DNA of 64,000 nucleotides from JBBSEX01 sp038239345. Lineage in GTDB: Bacteria > Acidobacteriota > Terriglobia > Bryobacterales > Bryobacteraceae. The notes beneath the pieces were generated by a model, which ran no database searches, was not told where the DNA came from, and was given only the letters and a program-made list of their open reading frames with translations. Below, in pieces: positions 46,344-54,155 of the stretch. Position numbers and translations under genes: made by a program. Numbering within the stretch: the stretch's first letter is position 1; the number at the start of each line of letters is the position of its first letter. The stretch is taken from assembly GCA_038239345.1 (NCBI GenBank), contig JBBSEX010000015.1, positions 72,622 to 136,621 of the forward strand, written 5' to 3'.

Positions 46344-47057
46344 ATGCGACCCAAACTAGTGATTGCGATCGCGGCTGTAGCACTGCTGACAGTGGCGGGA
46401 TGTAAACTGAACATCGAGCCAGCGGGTCCGATGCAACATGAAACGAAAACCGTGGATCGCGATAAATCGGAACTGGTGCATGCCGAAGTCACGATGGGCG
46501 CGGGGGAATTGAAGATTCGCGGCGGTTCGTCGAAGTTGCTGGATGCCGATTTCGAGTACAACGTGCCCTCCTGGAAACCGCAGGTCAAGTACGAATCCAG
46601 CGGATTTCGCGGGAAGCTTATCATCGCCCAGCCGAGCGCGAGCGGCACTCAGGGCAATGTAAAATCCAAATGGGACTTGCGTATCAGCGACGAGGTTCCG
46701 CTGGATATGCTGGTAAAGCTTGGAGCGGGCGAGGCAGGGCTGAATCTGGGATCGTTATCGTTACGAAGCCTGGAGGTGGACTTGGGAGCCGGCCAGTTGA
46801 AGCTCGACTTGCGCGGAAATCCTCAACGAGACTACGACGTGAAGATCCGCGGCGGCGTGGGCGAGGCGACGGTATGGCTACCCAAAGGTGTCGGACTTCG
46901 CGCCGACGCGCACGGCGGAATCGGTGGGATCAACGTCGAGGGCTTAGAGAAAAACGGAGACTTCTGGCAGAACAGCGCTTATGAACATAGCAAGGTAACG
47001 GTCCGCGTCGACGTGCGCGGCGGCGTCGGGAACATCAACGTGATTGCGGGCCAATAG
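46344..47057 (+). CDS. putative lipoprotein with toast-rack (DUF2154/DUF4097-like) beta domain
   Basis: A 237-residue protein. The lipobox AVALLTVAGCKLN places the lipidated Cys at about residue 19. The rest is a repetitive beta solenoid with regularly spaced G-A-G/G-G-V turns (VKLGAGEAGLNLGSL, VDLGAGQLKLDLRG, IRGGVGEATVWLP, IGGINVEGL), as in the toast-rack domains of LiaF/cell-wall stress proteins. No catalytic motif. It is divergent from valS with 90 bp between and precedes tRNA-Asn by 66 bp. Function unknown; envelope sensing is a guess from the fold. Confidence 0.65.
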   Translation: MRPKLVIAIAAVALLTVAGCKLNIEPAGPMQHETKTVDRDKSELVHAEVTMGAGELKIRGGSSKLLDADFEYNVPSWKPQVKYESSGFRGKLIIAQPSASGTQGNVKSKWDLRISDEVPLDMLVKLGAGEAGLNLGSLSLRSLEVDLGAGQLKLDLRGNPQRDYDVKIRGGVGEATVWLPKGVGLRADAHGGIGGINVEGLEKNGDFWQNSAYEHSKVTVRVDVRGGVGNINVIAGQ

Positions 47058-47123
47058 AAGGTGCCGGGGGTTTGACAGCAGACCGGATCCTTTGCTGTAA
47101 TAAGACCGTAGTCCACCAGTTGC

Positions 47124-47198
47124 TCCTCAGTAGCTCAATGGTAGAGCGTTCGGCTGTTAACCGAAATGTTGTAGGTTCGAGTCCTGCCTGGGGAGCCA
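47124..47198 (+). tRNA. tRNA-Asn (GUU), CCA encoded
   Basis: A complete cloverleaf: acceptor TCCTCAG/CTGGGGA, D stem GCTC/GAGC, anticodon stem TTCGG/CCGAA with loop CTGTTAA (anticodon GTT), T arm GTAGG-TTCGAGT-CCTGC (one G-T pair), discriminator G and an encoded CCA. It sits exactly where the gene-dense core gives way to the pseudogene-rich segment, so its 3' end is a likely integration site. No second copy of the 3' end was seen inside the window. Confidence 0.95.
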
Positions 47199-47952
47199 AA
47201 CAACTTCACTACGACAACATCGTCCCTTGGTTGACTGCAGAACTCCTTCGAACGTTACCACCGGCTAGCGGCTCTTGGGAGATTAACGTCGGCACCGCTT
47301 CGGAGGTAACTTTCTCAACGTCTCCGTCGAGGTCGGCACCTTTGGTTGACTGCGGAATTCCGATTGTCCACCTCGGGGCGATTTACGGACGACAGCAAAC
47401 CTGAGTGGATCCCAGGATAAGGGCGAGGCACTTCGCAAACTTCGCGAGCGGTGAGCCTGCGGCGAAGGAGATTGGGCCGGGCGCCATCGCCCTTCAACTT
47501 GGTCTCCCCAAGCTTCACCAAGACGAATCTCAACGGCTACGAGGGCAAGGGCAGCTTATCTCTGCAGGAGTGCAGCCCATGAAACACACATAAGCCCCAA
47601 CCGCGCTGGGTTCACGGCATTCGAAAAGTCGAGCTCTTGGAATTTAGGAAACTGAGTTCAGCCGGAAGGCATACTTATTGAGCTCCGGAGTGCCGTGGAG
47701 GCCATCGGCGTGCCCTGGATCAACGATGTAATCGCTCGCTGCATGAATGATGAGATCTGGCCTACGCAACATCACCCCCGTTGTCGAGATCCCCTTCAGC
47801 CCATTCTGTGATTGGAGCGGCGTTTTCGTGGGGCGCGGTACGGGTCATGGCCCTACTTAAACATCGTGCTGTTTCGTCAACTCGGCACGATGTGGCTGCC
47901 AAGATTCCCCGTCCCACCGATAACGAGGAACTTTCATCGAAGTCAGAGCGAT
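47199..47952. other. gene-poor stretch right of tRNA-Asn
   Basis: No convincing intact gene. The phrase TTGGTTGACTGC occurs twice (around 47227 and 47343), hinting at a decayed local duplication of about 115 bp. A minus-strand frame at 47644-47772 (42 codons, containing YIVDPGHADGLHGTPELN) looks protein-like and may be the tail of a lost gene, but I do not recognise the family. The rest reads as decayed DNA, consistent with an island edge. Confidence 0.5.
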
Positions 47953-48327
47953 CTAGCCCACGCAGATGTCCGGGATCGCAAGCTTTTGAAAAAGGTGGGG
48001 AGACTCGATCACCCCCGGTGGGTACGTCTCCAACACAGCCTGGAACTCCGGTTGCTGGACAGCCTGCGCGTGGTGCTGCGCGGTCTCCCAAACAGCGTAG
48101 TTCATGAACACGTTACTGCCAGCGATTCCTCGGTGAAACTGAGCTGAAATATACCCAGGTTGGCGCCTCTCGATGACCGTAGCTGCCTTCCACACTTTGA
48201 GAAATTCCTCGACGTGTTCAGGCTCTCCATTGAATTTGTTAATGAATACGATTGGACCGACTTGGGCATTGCCCTGTTCTTTCAGGCTGACGGATTGATC
48301 CATTTCGACGACTTGCGGTGTTGGCAT
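47953..48327 (-). CDS. antibiotic biosynthesis monooxygenase (ABM) family protein
   Basis: A 124-residue alpha/beta-barrel protein. The family pattern is visible: IVFINKFNGEPEHVEEFLKVW, then QPGYISAQFHRG, FMNYAVWET and FQAVLETYPPGV. ABM proteins are cofactor-free dimeric monooxygenases or haem/quinone-handling enzymes; substrates vary. A second, decayed copy lies at 52054-52343. The start at 48327 (ATG) is preceded by AAGGAGG-like sequence (CCTCCTTTG on the plus strand). It belongs with the YciI-like and muconolactone-isomerase-like genes as a set of small detoxification or catabolic enzymes. Confidence 0.8.
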   Translation of the reverse strand: MPTPQVVEMDQSVSLKEQGNAQVGPIVFINKFNGEPEHVEEFLKVWKAATVIERRQPGYISAQFHRGIAGSNVFMNYAVWETAQHHAQAVQQPEFQAVLETYPPGVIESPHLFQKLAIPDICVG

Positions 48328-48525
48328 TGATATCCTCCTTTGACTCCATTGCTGGATGGCTGGATCGATGAAGCGTAGATGATGCAGTGTGCATATGTAA
48401 ATCGGGAAGCAGTTGCTTCGCCGCGAAGTCCTTCAAGTCGAGTTCATGCAGCCTGCCAATCTCGGTTGCTCAGACAGTTAGAATGTTTTACGTTGTCACG
48501 AATTCGAACTCCGAAGCCTCGATGG

Positions 48526-48936
48526 TCAATCCATGACCTGCAGCCATGGCGTAATGTTGGGAATCCGAACGCCCGCTTTGTGTAGCGGATCCTCCGCCGT
48601 GACATAGCGGGCTTCCTCGATGTTGTCGACACGCAGGACGTACATCCCATCGCCTGTATTCTTACCGTCTCCTGTGAAGAACGGCCCGGCGAACGAAACA
48701 ATCTTCCTTTCGCTCAGTGATTTCATAAAGCGAAGGTGGTCCGCAAGGTGAATATTGAGTTGTTCCACACTTGGAGCCACAAGGCGGCTGTGGACGACAA
48801 ACTGGACATCATGCTTTTCAGCGATATCGTCTGGCAGGTTATCGAGCGTGATGCTGCGTTGATAGGCATATACGACCTCTGGGTTTGCGGTGTTGTCTCG
48901 CAAAATCGGTTGTTTAACAAATATTCGGTGCGCCAA
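48526..48936 (-). CDS. YciI-like (YCII domain) protein
   Basis: A 136-residue protein. The C-terminal 80 residues match the YCII fold: HLADHLRFMKSLSERKIVSFAGPF, then GDGMYVLRVDNIEEARYVTAEDP and AGVRIPNITPWL. The His and Asp of this fold are thought to act in catalysis in related muconolactone isomerase-like enzymes. The N-terminal ~50 residues are less conserved. Same strand as the ABM gene, 198 bp upstream of it, so a shared transcript is possible. Substrate unknown. Confidence 0.75.
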   Translation of the reverse strand: MAHRIFVKQPILRDNTANPEVVYAYQRSITLDNLPDDIAEKHDVQFVVHSRLVAPSVEQLNIHLADHLRFMKSLSERKIVSFAGPFFTGDGKNTGDGMYVLRVDNIEEARYVTAEDPLHKAGVRIPNITPWLQVMD

Positions 48937-48989
48937 GGCAAATACCAGGGATGGCGACTTGGCGAAACAAATGAAGGCTTGCCGTAGCG

Positions 48990-49112
48990 CTGGCAGGATG
49001 GAGCCCCCGGAACGGCCCGATCGAGAAGCAGGACCTCATGGCTGGCGGACGCGGTTCGTTTACGCACCACGAGGCCGGTCTTGCCGCTGCTCCAATTACT
49101 AAGACCTCAGGC
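48990..49112 (-). pseudogene. relic of NAD(P)-binding oxidoreductase, copy A
   Basis: Minus strand reads EVLVIGAA, then, after one missing base, GKTGLVV ... SHEVLLLDR. VLVIGAxGKTG is the Rossmann nucleotide loop at the start of NmrA/SDR-type oxidoreductases. Only about 40 codons remain before similarity fades. It is part of the duplicated segment also seen at 50715-50912 and diverges from a broken lysR start, the usual regulator/target layout. Confidence 0.5.
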
Positions 49113-49270
49113 TTTTCTTCTTCCCATCCACAACGCGAATGCGATCTACGTTTAAGATAACTTCCGTGGCCTGGTAGTTTCTATCAGCGGATCGAATTCT
49201 GTCTTGAGGAAAACGATGTAATGAAGCGGCTCCGGAGATATAATGCGATTGCTGGCGGACATGAAAGTTC
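49032..49270. repeat. decayed direct repeat of the LysR promoter region, copy A
   Basis: About 240 bp clearly homologous to 50835-51075, same orientation, with scattered substitutions and small indels. Shared blocks include GAGGCCGGTCTTGCC, GCTGCTCCAATTACTA, CAACGCGAATGCGATC and TTTAAGATAACTTCC. It covers the start of a minus-strand oxidoreductase, the intergenic region and the first codons of a lysR gene. Confidence 0.75.
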
Positions 49271-49275
49271 CTTAG
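49243..49275 (+). pseudogene. lysR remnant, first ten codons
   Basis: Reads MRLLADMKVP then stop, matching the start MRLLADMEVF of the intact LysR gene at 51048. The gene is cut off here, about 45 bp before the IS3 transposase remnant, so insertion of that element and later deletion probably removed the rest. Confidence 0.6.
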
Positions 49276-49321
49276 AGAACAACATGACCCGAGCGAGCGC
49301 CGGGCCTGCAGGCTAGTCGAG

Positions 49322-49500
49322 ATGGGACGTTCGACGCACCGCTACCGGAGAATCGCAGTGAACAGCGGGAAGCTCTGCGGGAACGTATCCAGGAGCTAGC
49401 GGAAGGAAGGCCAGCTGGTGAACGCGAAATGCGTATGGCGGATCTGCCGGGAAGAAGGGTTATCGGTGCGCAAACAGCACGGTCGCAAGATTCAACGCGA
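49322..49500 (+). pseudogene. IS3-family transposase OrfB remnant
   Basis: Two pieces of an IS3 OrfB N-terminus in different frames: REALRERIQELAEG and, shortly after, LVNAKCVWRICREEGLSVRK. In intact elements the second piece (VNxKRVxRLxREEGL) follows an RxxGYRRL segment that is missing here, so there is an internal deletion plus a frameshift. No catalytic DDE region remains. Confidence 0.65.
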
Positions 49501-49651
49501 ATCGATTTCGGCCACGCCGGTGACACAATCGGGGATCCAAAGACTGCCATGCATACAGCACGTCAGGAACGACAAAATGCATTTCCGAGCCGACAACCTT
49601 GATAGCCAACGAACTTGAGAGCGCTTTTGCAGCGCCGCGCAGGTGAAGCAA

Positions 49652-50626
49652 CTAAGTTGTCAAAAGTTCCGGAACAAAGATATCCTCGATCTGGAAAGGG
49701 TGCTTTGTAACGCCCTGTTCGAAGTGATACCGGAGAACGGCCTCGATCGCCTTCCGATTGGCTTCGATACCGTACGGCCACCAATCGCCGCCGAGCACTG
49801 CGCGGTCTTCCTTGATCAAGTTGCTGAACCACGGAAACATGAAGCCCATGTTGTTGAAGATCAAGCCATGCTCGTAGTCCTTCACAGCAATTTCTTTTGC
49901 GTCACAGAAGCTTTGATACACCGTTTTTGCAAGCTCAGGATGCTTCGCCAGCAGATCTTTCCGAATGACGACAGTATGCATGATCGGGAAGATGCCAGTG
50001 CGCTTGAAGTACTCACGTTCAACGGCCGGATAGTCTGGGAAGAGCCGGCCCACTTTGGGCGAGTTTTCTAATATGCACTTGGGATTGTCGGCGGAGATGA
50101 GCGCATCGATCTCTCCGGCTTCGAGCATCGCGCCCAGCTCCTTCCCCTGCGGAATGGTATTTACCTGCATGTTCGCCGGGTGTGGGTTAGGCACGAAATC
50201 GATGGGCTTCATCGGCCAGTCGAGTCCACCGATAATCCATCTGCATGTCTCCGGTTTGAAGCCGTGTTCATCCATCAACATGCCCTTCGACATGATGCCT
50301 GCATCGTGGCTATACAACGCGAGCTCACCGATGGTCTTGTCGTTGAGATCTTCGGGTGTCTGGATGCCACTAGCCTTGTTAATCTAGACCGCGGAGTGAC
50401 GAAAGCTGCGGTTGGGGAAAATGGGTATGGCGACAAAAGGCGAGTCCAGCCCTTCAAACGTCCGCAGAAAATACGTCAGGCCCAGTTCGGAGACGTCGAA
50501 GATTTGGGTAACGATGGGAGCACTGTGAAATGTAGTGTCAACATTCGGAATTTTCAATGTGCCGTTTGCTAACGCACGGGTCCGGTCGTAATCCCAAAAA
50601 GCTATGTCAAGCTTCAGATTGGACAT
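49652..50626 (-). pseudogene. 4,5-dihydroxyphthalate decarboxylase-like / NMT1-type protein, interrupted by a stop
   Basis: About 324 codons of a two-lobed periplasmic-binding-protein fold. It begins LKLDIAFWDYDRTRALANG and continues with TIGELALYSHDAGIMSKGML, MLEAGEIDALISADNP, RTGIFPIMHTVVIRKDLLA and FPWFSNLIKEDRAVLGGDWW, a pattern I associate with 4,5-dihydroxyphthalate decarboxylase relatives. An in-frame TAG at 50386-50384 splits it after FRHSAV, and the frame resumes INKASGIQTPEDL without a shift; a Tyr or Phe codon is expected there. Everything else is intact, so decay is recent, or the stop is suppressed or an error. Neighbours suggest aromatic-acid catabolism. Confidence 0.7.
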
Positions 50627-50714
50627 AAGAGTTTTTCTCTTGATAATTCAGCGCTCAACAGGCTCCTTAATAGATATGTATATCCCCACAATCGCCTTTG
50701 AATGAAGATTACTC

Positions 50715-50912
50715 TCAGCTGTTCGCGACAGTTACGGCCTGACGCAGGTGCTGGTCGCTGGAAAGCTGGTCGACTATGAAAGCGGCCCGAACGTCTGGGC
50801 CCTCGTATTGGTCAACTTTCTGAACAAAGGCGGTGACCTCATGGCCGGGCGGATGCGACTCGTTCGACTACCGCGAGGCCGGTCTTGCCCGCTGCTCCAA
50901 TTACTAGACATT
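50715..50912 (-). pseudogene. relic of NAD(P)-binding oxidoreductase, copy B
   Basis: Minus strand reads LVIGAAGKTGLAVVERVASA, then after a frameshift GHEVTAFVQKVDQ and YEGPDVRAAFIVDQ up to a TGA. This is the beginning of an NmrA/SDR-type NAD(P)-binding protein with the Rossmann loop GAAGKTG; the body of the enzyme is missing. It lies back to back with the intact lysR gene, so it was probably the regulator's target. Confidence 0.55.
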
Positions 50913-51075
50913 CGTGCTTTCCTTGCTCCCATCCTCAACGCGAATGCGATCCAAATTTAAGATAACTTCCGCGGCCTGGCAGTTTCTTGCAGCAGCTGGG
51001 ATTCTGTATTGCGTAATAAGCTGTAATAAAATTGGTCGGGGGATACAATGCGACTGCTTGCGGACATGGAAGTGT
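50835..51075. repeat. direct repeat of the LysR promoter region, copy B
   Basis: Partner of 49032-49270. This copy keeps the intact lysR start (ATG 51048). The blocks TTTAAGATAACTTCC and GATACAATGCGACTGC are shared with the other copy apart from point changes. The two copies are about 1.8 kb apart and enclose the decarboxylase-like pseudogene and the IS3 remnant. Confidence 0.75.
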
Positions 51076-51968
51076 TTGTTGCAGTGGCTCGACTGCGCCA
51101 CTTTGGGCGCGCTGCCGCGGCACTTGAGATAACTGCGTCCACCCTGAGCCGCAGGGTAGCCGCTCTGGAGCTAGAACTCGGCGTGGTTCTGATCCGAAGA
51201 TCGACGCGAAGCTTCAACCTCACAGAATCGGGTGAGCAATTCTTCGAGCGTTCCCGGAGAATCCTGGATGACGCTATCCGGACACGGGAAGAAATTAGTG
51301 TAAACTTCGCAAAGCTATCGGGACACCTTCGGGCGGGCATGCCTTCTGATCTGGCTGCCACCATACTAGCTCCGGTCATTGCAAAGTACTGCCGGGAGAA
51401 CCCGGCCGTCTCTATCGACCTGATTGGAAGCCAAGGGCAGCCCGACCTAAGCCGCGATCGCCTGGATGTAGCATTCGCAGTGACACATCAGAACAAACTC
51501 GCTGATTCCTCGTACCTTGCGCACCGGGTCGGCTCATTTGCAAGAATGATGTACGCCTCCAGAACCTACCTCAAGCGGAAGGGGGTTCCAAATACGCCGC
51601 AGGAGTTGCAGGCACACGCTTGCATTCGTTATCTAGATCATTCGGCGGAAACAAATTGGGAGTTGCACAGTGGAAGGAAACGGCAAAGAGCCGCGGTGAA
51701 CGGCCCTTGGGCTTCGAGCAGTGTGATCGCGTCCGCGCAGGCAGCGCGGGAACATCTTGGCATAGCTATGCTTCCACAGCATCTGGCGTCGCACCCAACG
51801 TTCGGCGCCGGCTTGATCAGGGTCTTGCCGGTTTGGGAGGGCACGCCAGTGAATGTTTTCGCGTTAACCGCAGATCGAGTTTTACCCGCCAGAATACAAG
51901 AGTTGATTCGCGTTGCGAAAGCCGATTTCGCCAAGCGAGTCGCGCAACTTGAATCCGTCGTTGGCTAG
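51048..51968 (+). CDS. LysR-family transcriptional regulator
   Basis: A 306-residue regulator. Winged helix-turn-helix at 1-60 (MEVFVAVARLRHFGRAAAAL, ITASTLSRRVAALELELGVV, RRSTRSFNLTESGE) and an effector-binding periplasmic-fold domain about 90-300 (LRAGMPSDLAATILAPV, LDVAFAVTH, VIASAQAAREHLGIAMLP). A GGGGGA site precedes the ATG. LysR proteins usually control a divergent gene; here the divergent gene is a relic, so its remaining targets may be the small enzyme genes nearby. Intact and full length. Confidence 0.9.
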   Translation: MRLLADMEVFVAVARLRHFGRAAAALEITASTLSRRVAALELELGVVLIRRSTRSFNLTESGEQFFERSRRILDDAIRTREEISVNFAKLSGHLRAGMPSDLAATILAPVIAKYCRENPAVSIDLIGSQGQPDLSRDRLDVAFAVTHQNKLADSSYLAHRVGSFARMMYASRTYLKRKGVPNTPQELQAHACIRYLDHSAETNWELHSGRKRQRAAVNGPWASSSVIASAQAAREHLGIAMLPQHLASHPTFGAGLIRVLPVWEGTPVNVFALTADRVLPARIQELIRVAKADFAKRVAQLESVVG

Positions 51969-52053
51969 CAGCGTCTCCGCCGCATTTAAGCAATTGTTTT
52001 TCGCAATGTCCGCCTCTCCGCTACTCCAGTCAGCGAACGACCAATCCGAGGCG

Positions 52054-52343
52054 GCTAGCGATTGTTGGTGGCCTCGCCTAGGCAAATGCCAGGAATCGCG
52101 ATCCGCCGGAACAGGTGAAGGCTGGCCGTTGCGCTATCCGGGTAAATCTTGCGCAGCGGTCCGAACTCCGACCGGCGGGTCATCGCCGCGAACGTCGCCA
52201 CGTTTTCGAACACAGCGTAGTCCAGGAACATCGTGCTGCCCTCGATGCCTTGGTGCGATTGCGCTGAAATAAAACCTGGTTGAGCCCTGGTAAACGCAGC
52301 ATCCTGAGCCCAAGCGACTTTGAAAGCTTCCGTCGTTTGCGCT
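52054..52343 (-). pseudogene. N-terminally truncated ABM-family monooxygenase
   Basis: The frame reads AFTRAQPGFISAQSHQG, FLDYAVFENVATFAAMTRR and LFRRIAIPGICLG up to a TAG, clearly related to the intact ABM gene at 47953 (QPGYISAQFHRG, FMNYAVWE, LFQKLAIPDICVG). The first ~30 codons are missing: a TGA at 52346-52344 closes the frame upstream and no start is available. The two copies differ at many positions, so this is an old duplication or a separately acquired relative. Confidence 0.65.
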
Positions 52344-52417
52344 CATCGTAAACAGAATCATCAGAACTAATCCCGATCCGGGACGGGCCTGATCATTGAC
52401 GCAACGGTAGCGGCCGG

Positions 52418-52735
52418 CTAGGAATCCTTCTTTACCCTTCCCGGCGGCATGAATGCTGCATGCTGCTGGATCGGCACGATCTGAGCATCGGCGTAGTTAG
52501 CTTTAATGAGCGGGAAGCTACTGATCATCTCCTGAAGGTGCTCAGCTGATTCAGCCTCAAAAAGGATGACCCCGCCATGTGTCCGTGGGACTTGTGCCCA
52601 TACTTGGCGAAGCCCACCACCGGCGTAAAGCACTCGCACTTGTGCCTGTTCCTGCTGTTCCTTCTCCATGAAGTCAGGAGGAAGCCCCTCCGTGCCGAAC
52701 TGCTTCTTCGGCGAAAAGATAACGAGATACTGCAT
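52418..52735 (-). CDS. muconolactone delta-isomerase-like protein
   Basis: A 105-residue ferredoxin-like-fold protein: MQYLVIFSPKKQF, then QEQAQVRVLYAGGGLRQVW, GGVILFEAESAEHLQEMISSFPL and a closing ADAQIVPI. This pattern is that of the muconolactone isomerase-like family, small decameric or dimeric enzymes of aromatic degradation and their uncharacterised relatives. An AGGAGGG site lies just upstream (CCCTCCT on the plus strand at 52745). It is the last recognisable gene of the small-enzyme cluster. Confidence 0.7.
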   Translation of the reverse strand: MQYLVIFSPKKQFGTEGLPPDFMEKEQQEQAQVRVLYAGGGLRQVWAQVPRTHGGVILFEAESAEHLQEMISSFPLIKANYADAQIVPIQQHAAFMPPGRVKKDS

Positions 52736-53355
52736 AAACTGATACCCTCCTACGCTTAGTAGACGGCAGTCTGCGCACCACTGATCTTGCGCAGATAGTC
52801 GAACACTGTTGCATAAATCGTTTTAATCGTGGAGGCAATTCTGTGCAAATATTTGCAGAAAGGTGCGACGCGCGTGTTGGAATTTGCATGTCCCGTGGCA
52901 CTAACGCCGAGTAGGTTCTTCGCGGACTTGGCTGGCTTCGCCCCTTTGCGCTCCTTCTTGATTGCGCTCGGCGCGGGTTTAGAGTGGTGTCTGCTTGGGT
53001 ACCGACGAAGATCCTGGATTGCGCTCCGGCTTCGCGTTACCGCTATTTGTCGATCTTTGAACTTCGTGACTGGCTTCAGCGTGTCGACTCGAGGCATTCT
53101 CTAAACGGGCGCAGTCGGCGAAAACGTCAACGTGTGCGGCGATGTTGTTGTCGGTGTCAATCGAAAAGCTTTCATGTCGACCTTCATCACTCTGGCTGCG
53201 CGGCGACGCAAGGCAATTGTAGAGGATGCGCGAATTCTTTTGGTGCTAGCGGCGTGAAAGGATGGCGAACAATCTCTTTTTATCGTGAGCGATAGATGGT
53301 CAAAAGAAATCTTAGCAAATCAAAGCGTGGACATGGTTCCTTGGCTGGCGTCTCA
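52736..53355. other. 620-bp stretch without a supported gene
   Basis: Frames are open for up to ~110 codons on both strands, but none has a plausible start, ribosome binding site or recognisable motif, and the two strands' frames are mirror images of each other. I see nothing functional beyond the upstream region of the muconolactone-isomerase-like gene at its left end. Confidence 0.5.
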
Positions 53356-54009
53356 CTAGTGGAGGACGACGTTGAGGAGAGATTTATTCACACGGATCCG
53401 TCCGTCGTATTCGATAAACCCATTTTTTCGAAAGCGGTTCATGAAGAAACTCACACGAGAGCGGGTTGTACCGATTATGTCAGCCAGCGCCTCCTGAGTA
53501 ATAGGCGGGATTAACGTTTGTTGCTCTCCTGGTTGCCCGAACTTAGCCATCAAGAGCAGTGTTCTGGCCAAGCGCTTTTCACTGGAGTTGAAGAGCTGGT
53601 CGACGAGATCAGCTTGGGTTCGCATGCTTCGAGCCAAGAGAAAAGCAACGAACATATCCGAAAACGAATTCTCTTCGTGCAGCACGCTAATCATCTCCCG
53701 CCTGTCTATCCTCAAGGCAGTACACGCGGTTACTGCGTTTGCTGTTGCCGCGCGCAACTCGGATTGACTTGCAAGTGACTCCTCGCCGATAAAGTCACCC
53801 CGTGAGAGTAGAGTAATCGTCGCCTCCTTACCGGCCTCAGAAACGACGGTAACTTTGGCCCTACCCTTTTGAAGATAGAAAATGGAGTCCGCTGGGTTTC
53901 CTTGGCAAAAGAAGACACCCTTAGCCTTCAGTTGGATTATGCTCCGCCCGGGGCCTGGCTGGGAGAGAAAGACGGCCGGATCGAACTGCTGCTGTGTGGA
54001 CTGAAGCAC
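53356..54009 (-). CDS. Crp/Fnr-family transcriptional regulator
   Basis: A 217-residue regulator. Cyclic-nucleotide-binding-type beta barrel about 20-125 (GNPADSIFYLQKGRAKVTVV, LLSRGDFIGEESLA), a dimer helix, and a C-terminal winged helix about 150-215 with the recognition helix in ITQEALADIIGTTRSRVSFFMNRF. No N-terminal Cys cluster, so it is not an oxygen-sensing FNR with an Fe-S centre; the ligand could be a cyclic nucleotide or none. It lies 147 bp from the cytochrome gene in the same direction, so it may control the cytochrome-hydrogenase locus. Confidence 0.9.
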   Translation of the reverse strand: MLQSTQQQFDPAVFLSQPGPGRSIIQLKAKGVFFCQGNPADSIFYLQKGRAKVTVVSEAGKEATITLLSRGDFIGEESLASQSELRAATANAVTACTALRIDRREMISVLHEENSFSDMFVAFLLARSMRTQADLVDQLFNSSEKRLARTLLLMAKFGQPGEQQTLIPPITQEALADIIGTTRSRVSFFMNRFRKNGFIEYDGRIRVNKSLLNVVLH

Positions 54010-54155
54010 GGGAAGCTATTGTCCAGTGAAGCAATGTAGGGGCCGCAGGCAATCTGCGTGCTCCGCTGGGAATGCGGGGCCTATGCCGCTCTGCTGCACT
54101 CACTCCCTGGGCACTGAGTGACCGTATGTGGTCGGATTGGCGACAGGAGGTCGTA

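Noticed and set aside
48723..49070. A 115-codon minus-strand frame overlapping the YciI-like gene
   Set aside because: Its C-terminal part is the shadow of the YciI-like gene in another frame; only the first ~25 codons are meaningful, as an oxidoreductase relic.
52756..53104. Opposing ~90-110 codon frames on both strands
   Set aside because: No start signals or motifs and the frames mirror each other; treated as non-coding.
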